Below, piece after piece: positions 34,936 to 44,085 of a DNA stretch of 64,000 bases. The notes beneath the pieces are model-generated. The model was not told where the DNA came from. It ran no database searches and saw only the letters and a list, made by a program, of their open reading frames with translations. A program made the position numbers and the translations under genes. The stretch spans positions 1 through 64,000 of the forward strand of contig NZ_LMDV01000003.1 in assembly GCF_001425175.1 (NCBI RefSeq). Reading direction: 5' to 3'. This DNA comes from Nocardioides sp. Root1257 (GTDB taxonomy: Bacteria; Actinomycetota; Actinomycetes; Propionibacteriales; Nocardioidaceae). Every line of letters begins with the position of its first letter. Position 1 is the stretch's first letter.

Positions 34936-35103
34936 TCTTCGGGTGCGTGGGGCCGCTCCGACACTGGCGTGGTCCGGCAGGCCAGTCATGGCTGCGCCCT
35001 TCCGCTTCGTACGCCAGACGTACCCCGTCCCGACGGATGAGGCGCGCCGGCGGACGACCGGCCGGAGCCACCCATCTGGGTGGGGTGGCTGGCCGCACGC
35101 GGG

Positions 35104-35109
35104 GGGTAC
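35104..35109 (+). promoter_or_regulatory. Possible SigB-type -10 box of katE
   Basis: GGGTAC, 26 bp before ATG 35135. The -35 match is off-spacing (GGCT with 13 bp or GGGT with 17 bp), so weaker than the other sites. The ribosome site CCAGGAGG lies between box and ATG. Confidence 0.35.
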
Positions 35110-35134
35110 CAGCAGGTTCTATCCAGGAGGCCCT

Positions 35135-37426
35135 ATGGAACCGAGCACCCCCGCCAAGGCTGTGAAGAAGGCCGTCAAGTCCACCGTCGAAGGCGCCGCC
35201 GCCCGGGTCGCCGACGCGCTCGCCGAGCGACAGACTCCTCCGGTGCCCGGCACGCCTGGGTCCGGTACGCCGAAGGTGTCCGAGCCGACCAGGCCAGCCG
35301 CGCCGCTCCCGCCGAAGCCCGACCAGACGGGGCCGGAGCGTCGTACGGCGACCGGCGTGGCCACCGACGTCGACGCCGAGGAGGTGTCCGGCCAGGGTCG
35401 TTTCCTCACCACCTCGCAGGGTGCACGCCTGCGCGACAGCGACCACTCCCTCAAGGCCGGACCCCGCGGGCCGACGCTTCTGCAGGACCACCACCTGCGC
35501 GAGAAGATCACCCACTTCGACCACGAGCGGATTCCGGAGCGCGTCGTGCACGCCCGCGGTGCGGGAGCCCACGGCACCTTCATCGGCTACGGGAACGCCC
35601 GGTCGATCTCCGTCGCGGGCTTCTTGCGCAAGAACGTCGAGACACCCGTCTTCGTGCGGTTCTCCACCGTTCTCGGCTCGCGGGGCTCAGCCGACACGGT
35701 GCGTGACACCCGCGGCTTCGCCACGAAGTTCTACACCGACGAGGGCACCTTCGACCTGGTCGGCAACAATATCCCCGTCTTCTTCATCCAGGACGGCATC
35801 AAGTTCCCCGACGTCATCCACGCCGGCAAGCCGCACCCGGACCGGGAGATCCCGCAGGCGCAAAGCGCCCACGACACCTTCTGGGACTTCGTGTCGCTGC
35901 ACACCGAGGCGCAGCACCACACGATCTGGAACATGTCCGACCGGGGCATCCCGCGCTCGTACCGCACCATGGAGGGCTTCGGCGTACACACCTTCCGGTG
36001 CGTGAACGCCGCCGGGGAGACCTCGCTGGTGAAGTTCCACTGGAAGCCCGTGCTCGGCGTCCACTCGCTGACCTGGGAGGAGGCGCAGCTGCTCGCTGGC
36101 ACGGACCCGGACTTCCACCGGCGCGACCTCGCCGACGCCATCGAGTCCGGTGCCTACCCGCAGTGGGAGCTCGGCGTCCAGGTCTTCCCCGACACGGACG
36201 ACGAGACCTTCGAGGGCATCGACCTGCTCGACCCGACCAAGCTGGTCCCCGAGGAGCTCGCCCCGGTCCAGCCCATCGGGCTGCTGACCCTGACCCACAA
36301 CCCGACCAACTACTTCGCCGAGACCGAGCAGGTCGCCTTCCACGTCGGCAACCTGGTGCCCGGCATCGACGTCACCAACGACCCGCTCCTGCAGGCGCGG
36401 CTCTTCTCGTACGTCGACACGCAGCTGACTCGGCTGGGCGGACCGAACTTCAGCCAGATCCCGATCAACCGGCCGCACGCGCCGGTCAACGACATGCTCC
36501 GCGACGGCTTTCACCAGGACGCCGTACATGGCGGGGTGGCGCCCTACAAGCCCAACTCCCTGGACGGCGGCTGTCCGTTCTTCGCCGGCGGCGCCAAGGA
36601 CGGCGCGTTCGTTGACGTGCCGGCCCGCGTCGCCGAGTCGACCAAGGTCCGGGAGAACCCGGCGTCGTACGACGACCACTACAGCCAGGTGCGGCAGTTC
36701 TGGCTCAGCATGACCCCGGTCGAGCAGGAGCACATCGTCGCGGCGTACACGTTCGAGCTCGCAAAATGCTTCGAGCAGGCGATCAAGGAGCGGCAGCTCC
36801 TCGCGCTCGCCAACATCGATCCGGACCTCTGCGCCCAGGTGGCCGCCGGGCTCGGGCTTCCGGCCCCTGACGCCAGCGAGACGCTCATCGACCTCGACCC
36901 GAGCCCTGCACTGTCGCAGATCGGCGGGACCTGGCCCACTGACGGCCGCGTCATCGGGATCCTGGTGGACCCCGACGGCGACCTCACCGGCCTCGACACC
37001 GTGCGGACCGCGGTCTCGGACGCCGGGATGGTCCCGCTCGTCATCGCACCGTACGGCGGCACGCTGAAGGGTGGCACGACCGTCCAGCGGACCTTCGCCG
37101 CCACCCGGTCGGTCGAGTTCGACGCCGTGCTGGTGGCCGGCCGCCCGGTCCCCGCAGCCGACGCGTTGGTCGTCCGTGACAGCAAGGCCGGCGAGGAGGG
37201 CGACCCGCAGCTCGACCCGCGGGTGGTGCTGCTCCTGCAGGAGAGCTTCCGTCACGCGAAGGCGATCGGAGCCTGGGGTGACGGTGTGCCCGCCCTCGAG
37301 CTCGCGGGAGTCGCCGACGCGGCGGGCGTGATCACGGGCGACGACCCGGCGACGGTGTTCACCAAGCTGCACACCGCACTCGGTGCGCACCGCGTCTGGG
37401 AGCGTTTCGGCACGGTGCTAGCTTGA
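35135..37426 (+). CDS. katE: Large-subunit (clade 2) catalase
   Basis: A 763-aa HPII-like catalase degrading hydrogen peroxide. After a disordered lead of about 80 residues come the catalytic His in [14 protein letters not shown], the distal Asn in [11 protein letters not shown], and the haem-ligand Tyr in [18 protein letters not shown]. The C-terminal flavodoxin/GATase-like domain (about 610-760, [14 protein letters not shown]) marks the large subunit class. ATG 35135 is preferred because CCAGGAGG precedes it; the frame is open from 34769 but that part overlaps the TetR remnant. First gene of a coupled four-gene operon. Confidence 0.96.
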   Translation: MEPSTPAKAVKKAVKSTVEGAAARVADALAERQTPPVPGTPGSGTPKVSEPTRPAAPLPPKPDQTGPERRTATGVATDVDAEEVSGQGRFLTTSQGARLRDSDHSLKAGPRGPTLLQDHHLREKITHFDHERIPERVVHARGAGAHGTFIGYGNARSISVAGFLRKNVETPVFVRFSTVLGSRGSADTVRDTRGFATKFYTDEGTFDLVGNNIPVFFIQDGIKFPDVIHAGKPHPDREIPQAQSAHDTFWDFVSLHTEAQHHTIWNMSDRGIPRSYRTMEGFGVHTFRCVNAAGETSLVKFHWKPVLGVHSLTWEEAQLLAGTDPDFHRRDLADAIESGAYPQWELGVQVFPDTDDETFEGIDLLDPTKLVPEELAPVQPIGLLTLTHNPTNYFAETEQVAFHVGNLVPGIDVTNDPLLQARLFSYVDTQLTRLGGPNFSQIPINRPHAPVNDMLRDGFHQDAVHGGVAPYKPNSLDGGCPFFAGGAKDGAFVDVPARVAESTKVRENPASYDDHYSQVRQFWLSMTPVEQEHIVAAYTFELAKCFEQAIKERQLLALANIDPDLCAQVAAGLGLPAPDASETLIDLDPSPALSQIGGTWPTDGRVIGILVDPDGDLTGLDTVRTAVSDAGMVPLVIAPYGGTLKGGTTVQRTFAATRSVEFDAVLVAGRPVPAADALVVRDSKAGEEGDPQLDPRVVLLLQESFRHAKAIGAWGDGVPALELAGVADAAGVITGDDPATVFTKLHTALGAHRVWERFGTVLA

Positions 37427-38103
37427 GCCTGCGGTCGGTGGCTGCCTCGGCCGGCGGTGCGATCCTCGCCGACGCCACCCAGGGCGTGGCGGCGCTGCGG
37501 CCCGCGCGCAAGCCACTCCACCCCCGCGGCGAGGTCCTGGACGGGCGGCTCTACCGGCACGGCTCCGACGAGACGACCGGGGTCGCCTGGCTGGACGAGC
37601 CGGGCGAGGACGATGCCGTCGTCCGCCGATCCCGCGCGCTCGGCCTGCCGCGCAGCCTGCCCGACATCCACGGGCTCGCGGTCCGGGTCCGAGCCGGCAA
37701 GGGGGACGACGGAGACATCCTCTTCGCCACGACGGGGCTTGGCCGCGTCACCCGGTTCTTCCTCACCGCCGCCCGCTCACCCAGCAGCCGGCCAATGACC
37801 ACCCTGCTGCCCTACGACACCGACGCCGGCGCTCTGCTGCTCGCCGCCGACGGCGGGCCGGAACGCTACGAGCTCTCGTGGGCCCGGGCGTCGGGGGAGT
37901 GGCACCACTTCGGCGTGCTCCTGCTGTCGCGACGCACTGAAGAGTCAGAGATCTCGTTCGACCCGCTGATGCACCAGATCGAGGGGCTGCGGCAGTACCC
38001 GTCCGTGCGTCGCCTCCGCTCACCCGCCTACGTCCGCGCCCGACGATCGCGCGCGGACACCGACACCGACACCACCACCGAGGAGAACCACCATGTCCAC
38101 TGA
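37423..38103 (+). CDS. Conserved protein coupled to katE
   Basis: A 226-aa protein; family not firmly recognised. Segments such as RSRALGLPRSLPDIHGLAVR, GDILFATTGLGRVTRFFLT and FGVLLLSRRTEESEISFDPL suggest a beta-rich fold loosely like the core of catalase-related proteins. The TTG start overlaps the katE stop by 4 bp (TTGA) and its end overlaps the hemerythrin gene by 11 bp. Role in peroxide defence is inferred from the operon alone. Confidence 0.72.
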   Translation: MSLRSVAASAGGAILADATQGVAALRPARKPLHPRGEVLDGRLYRHGSDETTGVAWLDEPGEDDAVVRRSRALGLPRSLPDIHGLAVRVRAGKGDDGDILFATTGLGRVTRFFLTAARSPSSRPMTTLLPYDTDAGALLLAADGGPERYELSWARASGEWHHFGVLLLSRRTEESEISFDPLMHQIEGLRQYPSVRRLRSPAYVRARRSRADTDTDTTTEENHHVH

Positions 38104-38593
38104 CGCCATCGTCATGCTCAAGGACGACCACAAGGTCATCCTCCGCGCCTTCCGCGACTTCGAGGCCGCGGGCGAGGCCGCCCACAAGACCAAGGGCGAC
38201 CTGGTCGCGAAGATCGTCGAGCTCCTCACGGTGCACACCTACATCGAGAACGAGGTGATGTACCCCCGCGTCCGCGAGCTGCTGCCCGAGCTCGAGGACG
38301 ACGTGCTCGAGTCGTACGAGGAGCACCACGTCGCCGACGTGCTGGTCATGGAGTTGGTGTCGATGAAGCCCACCGACGAGCGCTTCACCGCCAAGACGAC
38401 GGTGCTCATCGAGAACGTGCGCCACCACATCGACGAGGAGGAGACCGAGTGGTTCCCGCAGGTCCGCGAGGGCCTCGGCCGCAAGGCCCTCCAGGACATC
38501 GGTGTCGAGATGGCGGAGGCGCGCAAGAAGGCCCCACGCAGCCCGGCGCAGCCGAGTGCGCTCAAGAAGACGATTGACGCGGTCGTCCGATGA
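38093..38593 (+). CDS. Hemerythrin-domain protein
   Basis: A 166-aa protein with a hemerythrin-like four-helix bundle (about 5-135). The di-iron ligands can be followed in LKDDHKVILRAF, LTVHTYIENEVMYPRV, EEHHVADVLVMEL and VRHHIDEEETEWFPQV. Such proteins sense or bind oxygen, NO or iron. The tail is Lys/Ala/Pro-rich. It overlaps its neighbours by 11 and 4 bp. Confidence 0.93.
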   Translation: MSTDAIVMLKDDHKVILRAFRDFEAAGEAAHKTKGDLVAKIVELLTVHTYIENEVMYPRVRELLPELEDDVLESYEEHHVADVLVMELVSMKPTDERFTAKTTVLIENVRHHIDEEETEWFPQVREGLGRKALQDIGVEMAEARKKAPRSPAQPSALKKTIDAVVR

Positions 38594-39771
38594 AGGCCGT
38601 GACCTGGCAGGGGAAACGCGACATCCGCGTGGGGGAGGTCCCGGACCCGACGATCGTCGACGGGACGGACGCGATCATCCGCGTGACCACGACCGGGCTT
38701 TGCGGGTCCGACCTGCACCTCTACGAGCCGCTCGCGCCGTTCATGACCCCGGGGGACATCGTCGGCCACGAGCCGATGGGCATCGTGGAGGAGGTCGGCC
38801 CCGAGGTGCGTGACCTCGCCGTCGGCGACCGTGTCGTCGTGCCCTTCAACATCAGCTGTGGCAGCTGCTGGACGTGCTCGAAGGGCCTGCACAGCCAGTG
38901 CGAGACCACCCAGAACCGCGACCAGGGCACGGGCGCCAGCCTGCTCGGCTACAGCAGCCTCTACGGCGCCGTGCCCGGCGGGCAGGCCGAGCTGCTCCGG
39001 GTGCAGTTCGCCGACTTCCTGCCGATCAAGGTGCCCGAAGGCCCCTCGGACGACCGGTTCGTGTTCCTCTCCGACGTCCTTCCGACGGCGTGGCAGGGCC
39101 TGCGCTACGCGGACCTCTCGACGGACGGGACGCTGCTGGTGATGGGCGCCGGACCGATCGGCGACATGGCAGCGCGGATGGCCCTGCTCGAGGGCCACCG
39201 GGTGATCGTGGTAGATCGCGTGCCCGAGCGGCTCGAGCGAGTGCGAGCCCGCGGGGCGGAGACGATCAACCTCGACGAGGTCGACGACCTTGCGGCCGAG
39301 GTGCGCGACCGGACCTCCGGCCGCGGCGCCGACGCCGTCATCGACGCCGTGGGCATGGAGGCCCATGGCAACCCGGTGGCCGAGAAGATGATCAAGGCGG
39401 TCGGGCTGCTCCCGGACGCCGTGGCGCGACCGTTGATGACGTCGGTCGGCTTCGACCGCCTGGCGGCGCTGCACGCCGGCATCGACGCCGTACGCCGCGG
39501 CGGCACCGTCTCTCTCCTCGGCGTGTACGGCGGCGCTGCGGACCCGATGCCGCTGATGCAGATGTTCGACAAGCAGCTGCAGCTGCGGATGGGGCAGGCC
39601 AACGTGCGCGCCTGGACCGACGACCTGCTCCCGCTCGTCCTCGACGACGCCGATCCCCTCGGCACCGAGGAGTTCGTGACCCACCGGCTCCCGCTGTCTG
39701 CCGCCCCGGAGGCCTACGCGTCCTTCCGGGCCAAGAAGGACGGCATGATCAAGGTGGTTTTCACGCCCTAG
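38590..39771 (+). CDS. Zinc-dependent alcohol/formaldehyde dehydrogenase-like
   Basis: A 393-aa medium-chain dehydrogenase. Catalytic zinc ligands are in GLCGSDLHLYE and GHEPMGIVEE. The structural zinc is held by CGSCWTCSKGLHSQC. The nucleotide-binding loop is VMGAGPIGDMAAR. The long insert and overall length resemble glutathione-independent formaldehyde dehydrogenases. It overlaps the hemerythrin gene by 4 bp and closes the katE operon, so aldehyde detoxification during oxidative stress is plausible. Confidence 0.92.
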   Translation: MKAVTWQGKRDIRVGEVPDPTIVDGTDAIIRVTTTGLCGSDLHLYEPLAPFMTPGDIVGHEPMGIVEEVGPEVRDLAVGDRVVVPFNISCGSCWTCSKGLHSQCETTQNRDQGTGASLLGYSSLYGAVPGGQAELLRVQFADFLPIKVPEGPSDDRFVFLSDVLPTAWQGLRYADLSTDGTLLVMGAGPIGDMAARMALLEGHRVIVVDRVPERLERVRARGAETINLDEVDDLAAEVRDRTSGRGADAVIDAVGMEAHGNPVAEKMIKAVGLLPDAVARPLMTSVGFDRLAALHAGIDAVRRGGTVSLLGVYGGAADPMPLMQMFDKQLQLRMGQANVRAWTDDLLPLVLDDADPLGTEEFVTHRLPLSAAPEAYASFRAKKDGMIKVVFTP

Positions 39772-39917
39772 GCCAACGCCGTACGAAACGGGCACGATCG
39801 TTGCCGGGATGCCCGCGCATCGTCCGTGCGACCGCACCTGGGAGGAGGGCCGACGCGGCCAGCCGTGGCGACCCGCGGATCCGCGGGTCGGCTCTGCGGG
39901 TCGTAGGTTCGATCCGC

Positions 39918-40079
39918 ATGTCGACGATTCGGGAGGTTTCCGCGCGACTGCCTGGGTTTGACCAGCACGCCGCTGAACTCGTCGATGGTCTCGACACGGT
40001 CCGGAACGACGAGGGCCGAGTGCTCAACGCAGCAGGTCTCCGCGACCTCGAGGAAGTCGCGGAGGGGCTTCAGAGGTAG
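39918..40079 (+). CDS. Small protein of 53 aa, intact copy
   Basis: The ORF begins MSTIREVSARLPGFDQHAAE and continues with DLEEVAEGLQR at the end. It is mostly helical by pattern and has no known family. A frameshifted copy at 22.8 kb keeps the protein-level similarity (LVDxLDTVR, VLNAxGxRDLEEV), which supports this ORF as real. No strong ribosome site. Confidence 0.5.
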   Translation: MSTIREVSARLPGFDQHAAELVDGLDTVRNDEGRVLNAAGLRDLEEVAEGLQR

Positions 40080-40307
40080 TTCGCAACTGCCCTGACTTCT
40101 GCGCCTGCGCACCCGATCGCCATGCACGACCCTCGCCTGCGGCGGCGGTCTCCAGCTTCGACCGCGTGCCTCCCAAGCGGGGTCGCCGGGGTTGAGCGAG
40201 CACGGCAGTCGCGACGCCCGAGCTGCGTGAGTCAGGCGCCGCGACCCTTCACCTGTCGTCAGCGTTCCTCCGGGTCCGGGAGCAATCAACCGCCCGGAGA
40301 GGTGAAA
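39945..40307 (+). repeat. Duplicated segment, copy B
   Basis: Pairs with 22788-23213. It includes most of the 53-aa ORF and about 220 bp of non-coding DNA up to AATCAACCGCCCGGAGAGGT. Conservation is as high in the non-coding part as in the ORF, hinting at an RNA or structural role. Nothing else is recognised in 40080-40406. Confidence 0.8.
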
Positions 40308-40406
40308 ATCTCGGCGCCCCAACCACGAGGGGTCACGCCATCAAAGCGTCGCCGCCGCAGTCTGCCGTTGGCCGATACAACAGCCGAGAGTGCAGGTCGA
40401 TGTCGC

Positions 40407-41153
40407 TCATCCGAGGTCCCGAAGGCGGGTCTGGGCAGGAGAGTTCCCGGTGACGCAGAACAGCAAGCCGGCCGGGTCGCGCAGGGTGTGCCAGCCGCGC
40501 CAACGACCGATGTCCTCAGCGCCCAGGTTCCGCAGCCGGGCGACCTCCGTGTCGATATTGTCCGTGCCGTGATCGAGATGCGCCCTGACGGGGCCCTCGG
40601 TCTCGCCGAGCCGTTGGAACAGCAGCTGCAGCGGTGATCCCTCGTCGTCGTGCCACTTGCCCGCGAACCCTTGGGCAGGAGACTGAACCCACCGACCCGG
40701 CATCAGGTCGCGCCAGAACGCCACTTCCGCGTCGTGGGCAGCGCGTGGCGCGTCGATGCAGACCTGGACCATGCGGCTGCGGTGCCCGTCCGCCCAAGTG
40801 GCCGGGGACGGTACCTCGTGATCGGTTGCTGCCAGCACGCAGAACGGCAGGCTGCCTGGCGACTCGAGGCTTTGCCACCGGTCCGACTCGTGCCGAACCT
40901 TCGCACCCAGGGCGACAGCGATCGTCGCAAGTCCAGCAGGGTCCTCGCTCTCGATGTCGACGTGGACACGAGGTGGGCCGTCGATCTTCTGCACGTGGAC
41001 GTACGGCGTTCCATCAGGTGGCGTGAAGCTCGCCAGTTCCGGGTGCCCGGGCCACGGTGCACCCACAGGCCAGTCGAGTACTCGTGACCAGAACTCTGCC
41101 TGGACCGCGTGTTGGTCGGCGGGCGCGTCGATCACGGCATGGACCCAACCCAT
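40407..41153 (-). CDS. Double-domain VOC protein
   Basis: A 248-aa protein with two VOC modules: about 1-120 (MGWVHAVIDAPADQHAVQAE, SFTPPDGTPYVHVQKID) and about 125-248 (MVQVCIDAPRAAHDAEVAFW, GWHTLRDPAGLLFCVTG). This two-module form is common in actinobacteria; the substrate is unknown. ATG 41153 starts the first module; upstream the frame is antisense to the flavin protein gene. Confidence 0.9.
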   Translation of the reverse strand: MGWVHAVIDAPADQHAVQAEFWSRVLDWPVGAPWPGHPELASFTPPDGTPYVHVQKIDGPPRVHVDIESEDPAGLATIAVALGAKVRHESDRWQSLESPGSLPFCVLAATDHEVPSPATWADGHRSRMVQVCIDAPRAAHDAEVAFWRDLMPGRWVQSPAQGFAGKWHDDEGSPLQLLFQRLGETEGPVRAHLDHGTDNIDTEVARLRNLGAEDIGRWRGWHTLRDPAGLLFCVTGNSPAQTRLRDLG

Positions 41154-41231
41154 CGGCCCAGGGTACGACCGCGAGCCGCCAGCGTGGTCGGCATCGCATG
41201 GGTCGGGCAGTCGTCGGGTAACCACACCGAC

Positions 41232-41846
41232 ATGACTGACAACGACCTTCGTGCTCTGGTGCTCGTGTGCACCCTCAAGCCGAGCCCCGCCTCGTCCAGT
41301 TCCCAGCTGCTCGGCCAGCAGGTCCTCGACCAGCTCGGGCAGCACGGGGTGTCCGGTGAGGTCGTCCGCGTCGTCGACCACCGCGTGCGGTTCGGCGTCA
41401 GCACCGACGAGGGCGACGGCGACGAGTGGCCCATGATCCGGCAGAAGATGCTCGACTCCGACATCCTCGTGATCGCGACCCCGATCTGGATGGGTCAACC
41501 GGCTTCGGTCTGCAAGATGGTCCTCGAGCGGCTCGACGCGGAGATCAGCGAGACTGACGACCAGGGCCGGATGCTGACCCAGGGCAAGGTCGCACTCGTA
41601 GCGGTGGTCGGCAACGAGGACGGCGCCCACCACACGGTCGCCGAGGTTCTGCAGGGTCTCAACGACACCGGCTTCAGCGTCGCCGCCAACGCCGGCACCT
41701 ACTGGGTCGGTCAGGCCATGGGGTCGGTGGATTACAACGACCTCGACGAGACGCCGGAGAAAACCGCCTCCACCACGGCCACGACCGCCGCGAACGCGGC
41801 CCACCTAGCCCGGCTGCTGAAGAGCACGCCCTACCCGCCCGCATAG
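41232..41846 (+). CDS. NADPH-dependent FMN reductase/flavodoxin-fold protein
   Basis: A 204-aa flavodoxin-fold protein: LRALVLVCTLKPSPASSSSQ at the start (phosphate-binding loop), DILVIATPIWMGQPASVCKM (flavin ring loop), VVGNEDGAHHTVAEVLQGL. It probably transfers electrons from NAD(P)H to FMN, quinones or other acceptors. Divergent from the VOC gene; ATG 41232 is chosen because the flavodoxin strand starts there. Confidence 0.9.
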   Translation: MTDNDLRALVLVCTLKPSPASSSSQLLGQQVLDQLGQHGVSGEVVRVVDHRVRFGVSTDEGDGDEWPMIRQKMLDSDILVIATPIWMGQPASVCKMVLERLDAEISETDDQGRMLTQGKVALVAVVGNEDGAHHTVAEVLQGLNDTGFSVAANAGTYWVGQAMGSVDYNDLDETPEKTASTTATTAANAAHLARLLKSTPYPPA

Positions 41847-41912
41847 CCCTCTCGGACGCGCACGCCTGGACCCAGGAGCTGTTGCATCCGCCCGCCGGCG
41901 CGGATGCCCAGC

Positions 41913-41934
41913 TGACCCGCCCACCGCCGGGTCA
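41913..41934 (+). terminator. Bidirectional terminator hairpin
   Basis: TGACCCG and CGGGTCA form a perfect 7-bp stem between two convergent genes. The stop of the LLM-class gene lies inside its right arm. Confidence 0.5.
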
Positions 41935-42882
41935 CCCGTGCAGGCTGGGCAGCACCTCACGGCCGTAGAACTCGATCATGTCGAGGTAGTGAGGACCCAT
42001 GTTGGCGAGGTAGAGCTCGTCGTAGCCGGCGTCGGCATAGCTCTGAATCTGCCCGATGTGTTTCCCAACGTCTGTTCCGGCGACGACCGAGTCCCGTGTG
42101 GACTCCATCGTGACCAGCTCCGTGGCCTGCTCGAAGTGCTCCGGGGTGGGGAGGATCTGCGCCAGCTCACCGGGCAGACCGGCATTGGGCCAGAGGCGGT
42201 GGGCATGCTCCCACCCCTCCACCTCGGTGGGTGCATATGCGACCTTGGCGCCGGCCTGCGCCGGCTTGCCACCGGAGGCATCCTTGAACTGGCTGACGAG
42301 GTCTGCGTCCGGTGCGGTTCCGATGTAGCCGTCACCGATACGGGCCGCCAGGTCGATGGCCTTGGGCCCGAAGCCTGACACGAATACCTCGGGAGGCGTG
42401 CCGGGCACGTTGTAGATCCGTGCGTGGTCGACCGAGTAGTGGGTGCCGCGCCTGGTCACGAGCTCGCCGGTCCACAGCGCACGGATCAGTGCGACTGCTT
42501 CCTCGAGCATCTCAAGGCGTACGTCGATCGGGGGCCATGGTCCGCCCAGGATGCTCTCGTTGAGCGCCTCGCCGGTGCCGACCCCCAACGTGAACCGACC
42601 CTCGAGGAGCTCGGCGCAGGTGCCAGCGGCCTGCGCGACGATCGCGGGATGGACGCGGCTCGTCGGGCAGGTCACCGCAGTCGTGACGTGAAGGTCGCAG
42701 ACCTGGCTGATCGCGCCGATAACGCTCCAGACCAGCGGACTGTTGCCCTGCTCGTTGTTCCACGGGTGGAAGTGGTCGCTGATCCACAGGCTCGTGAATC
42801 CGGCGTTCTCCGCGGCTGCGGCCTGGGCGACGAGCTCGGCCGGTGCGTACTCCTCGGTGGACAAGAAGTAGCCGATGCGCAT
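41932..42882 (-). CDS. LLM-class F420-dependent oxidoreductase
   Basis: A 316-aa luciferase-like monooxygenase-fold protein resembling F420-dependent glucose-6-phosphate dehydrogenase. It begins MRIGYFLSTEEYAPAELVAQ, then FTSLWISDHFHPWNNEQG and RFTLGVGTGEALNESILGG, all characteristic of the TIGR03557-type group. It should use the deazaflavin F420; substrate unknown. ATG 42882 is chosen from the family N-terminus. A piece of a close copy lies at 23221. Confidence 0.92.
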   Translation of the reverse strand: MRIGYFLSTEEYAPAELVAQAAAAENAGFTSLWISDHFHPWNNEQGNSPLVWSVIGAISQVCDLHVTTAVTCPTSRVHPAIVAQAAGTCAELLEGRFTLGVGTGEALNESILGGPWPPIDVRLEMLEEAVALIRALWTGELVTRRGTHYSVDHARIYNVPGTPPEVFVSGFGPKAIDLAARIGDGYIGTAPDADLVSQFKDASGGKPAQAGAKVAYAPTEVEGWEHAHRLWPNAGLPGELAQILPTPEHFEQATELVTMESTRDSVVAGTDVGKHIGQIQSYADAGYDELYLANMGPHYLDMIEFYGREVLPSLHG

Positions 42883-42953
42883 AGGTGCTCCTGACGTTCG
42901 GCGAAGAATGGACAGCCCGGACGGTGCCGGGACGGCTGCGGGTCGGGGCGTGG

Positions 42954-43169
42954 TCAGTGGCTGGCCTTGCCGCCCTTGCGCCCGGCCTTCTTCTTCTGCG
43001 CGGTTGTGCCGCCCTGGCTGCTGTCTCCACCCTTGCCGCTCTGCTCCCCGCCGTGCTTGGAGGCGTCGGGGGAGTTGGCGATCTTGGCTGCCCTTTCCTT
43101 TGACATGCCCTTGTCTTTGAGGGCTTCGTACTGCTTCTCGTTCTTCACGTTCGCGGACTTGTTCGGCAT
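42954..43169 (-). CDS. Small Lys-rich protein (DUF7218-like)
   Basis: 71 residues beginning MPNKSANVKNEKQYEALKDK, followed by GMSKERAAKIANSP and a Gly/Lys-rich tail. The KxxQYExLKxKGMSKERAAKIAN pattern is common in small bacterial stress-type proteins. GGAGGAG precedes ATG 43169. A SigB-type promoter candidate lies 43 bp upstream. Confidence 0.82.
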   Translation of the reverse strand: MPNKSANVKNEKQYEALKDKGMSKERAAKIANSPDASKHGGEQSGKGGDSSQGGTTAQKKKAGRKGGKASH

Positions 43170-43211
43170 CGCTGCTCCTCCGTTCGGAAGGTGGTTTCTC
43201 GACTTCTGTCG

Positions 43212-43235
43212 GTACCCGGCAAGGCGCCGAGACAC
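43212..43235 (-). promoter_or_regulatory. SigB-type promoter candidate before the Lys-rich protein
   Basis: On the minus strand: GTGT (43235-43232), 14 bp, GGGTAC (43217-43212). The ATG follows 43 bp later with a normal ribosome site. Confidence 0.5.
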
Positions 43236-43441
43236 GCCCTGCGGCACATGCTCCAGGGGTCGTGGGTCGACATCTGGGCGTCGCCCGATGGTGTGGGCTC
43301 GACTGGATGGCTGTTGCGACGAGCGCTCGACCCTTTCGGTGGTGCATTCAGCGACCTGCGGTGAGGGTGAAAGGAGGGGCAGCAGGGTCAATCTGTCCGG
43401 CATGGACGGGACCTGCGCCCGCCTAGAGAGCCTCTCCGCCC

Positions 43442-43466
43442 GAATGCGCCGAGCTCCGGCGGGTAC
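43442..43466 (+). promoter_or_regulatory. SigB-type promoter candidate before paralog 2
   Basis: GAAT, 15 bp, GGGTAC, the same layout as at 32395-32419. The -10 box ends 9 bp before ATG 43476. Confidence 0.55.
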
Positions 43467-43475
43467 CGGAAGCCC

Positions 43476-43715
43476 ATGGGAGATCAGGAGCACACCAAGC
43501 AGCCGGTGCAGGAAGAGCGTCCGCTCGACGTCGACAGCATCCCCGAGGAGGAGGAGCTCTCGATCGCTGATGCGTCGGACCGAATGGACGCCGAGCCCGA
43601 CGACCAGCTCAGCCGGCCCGACCAGCCCGACTTCGACGAGGCAGAGCGCCGGCAGTACGAGGACCCGCCGGTCGACCGCCCACTCTCGGAGTCGCACCGG
43701 CCCGAGGACCGCTGA
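43476..43715 (+). CDS. Small acidic protein, paralog 2
   Basis: 79 residues, differing from the product of 32429 at only a handful of positions (for example DSIPEEEELS against DSLPEEEGLS, and SHRPEDR against SQRPEDR). Flanks on both sides are also similar, so promoter and gene were copied together. Acidic, probably disordered; function unknown. Confidence 0.78.
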   Translation: MGDQEHTKQPVQEERPLDVDSIPEEEELSIADASDRMDAEPDDQLSRPDQPDFDEAERRQYEDPPVDRPLSESHRPEDR

Positions 43716-43787
43716 GCATCGCTGGCGGTCAGCCGGTCGTTTCGACGTTGTCTTGCGCAGGGCGGTGGTCCTGCCGCTTCTCGTTGG

Positions 43788-44006
43788 TCACGCTGTCGGG
43801 CCCTCGTCGGCGCGACCGTTCCCGCCGTCGGATGCGCCGGCGACTGAGTCCTCCGGTGAGACCTGCTCGCCCGGCTCCCCGAAGCTGGCGACCTCGGATA
43901 CCTGATCTCCGTCGTCCGGGGTGGTGTCGGGCTCGTCGTCGGTAATGCGGGTGGACGGAGACTCGGCGGGGTTGGTGATGCCGCGTCGGTACCCACATGT
44001 CCTCAT
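43788..44006 (-). CDS. Small acidic protein (72 aa)
   Basis: Ends in an acidic Ser/Gly-rich stretch (DDEPDTTPDDGDQVSEVASF). Third codon positions are strongly G/C, supporting translation. The start is uncertain: ATG 44006 or 44024, neither with a ribosome site. GGGTAC occurs just inside the proposed start, so the annotation of the 5' end may be wrong. Convergent with paralog 2. Confidence 0.45.
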   Translation of the reverse strand: MRTCGYRRGITNPAESPSTRITDDEPDTTPDDGDQVSEVASFGEPGEQVSPEDSVAGASDGGNGRADEGPTA

Positions 44007-44085
44007 GCCGAAGCGGTGTGGCATGACGCGGGAACTACGGCTCTCGTGGCACATGCGGCCGTCGCCGCCTGGGCAAAGGGTTGTT

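Noticed and set aside
34769..35134. N-terminal extension of katE
   Set aside because: The frame is open, but a good ribosome site sits directly before ATG 35135 and the extension overlaps the TetR remnant and a promoter-like box.
38239..39837. Long minus-strand open frame (532 aa) over the dehydrogenase gene
   Set aside because: Antisense shadow of a gene with recognisable motifs; composition is low-complexity and no family features appear.
39768..40322. Minus-strand ORF across the duplicated segment
   Set aside because: Arg/Pro-rich shadow; conservation in the second copy does not follow this frame.
41161..41166. GGGTAC 65 bp before the flavin protein gene
   Set aside because: No GNNT at 14-16 bp and it lies beside the start of the divergent VOC gene; left out of the promoter set.
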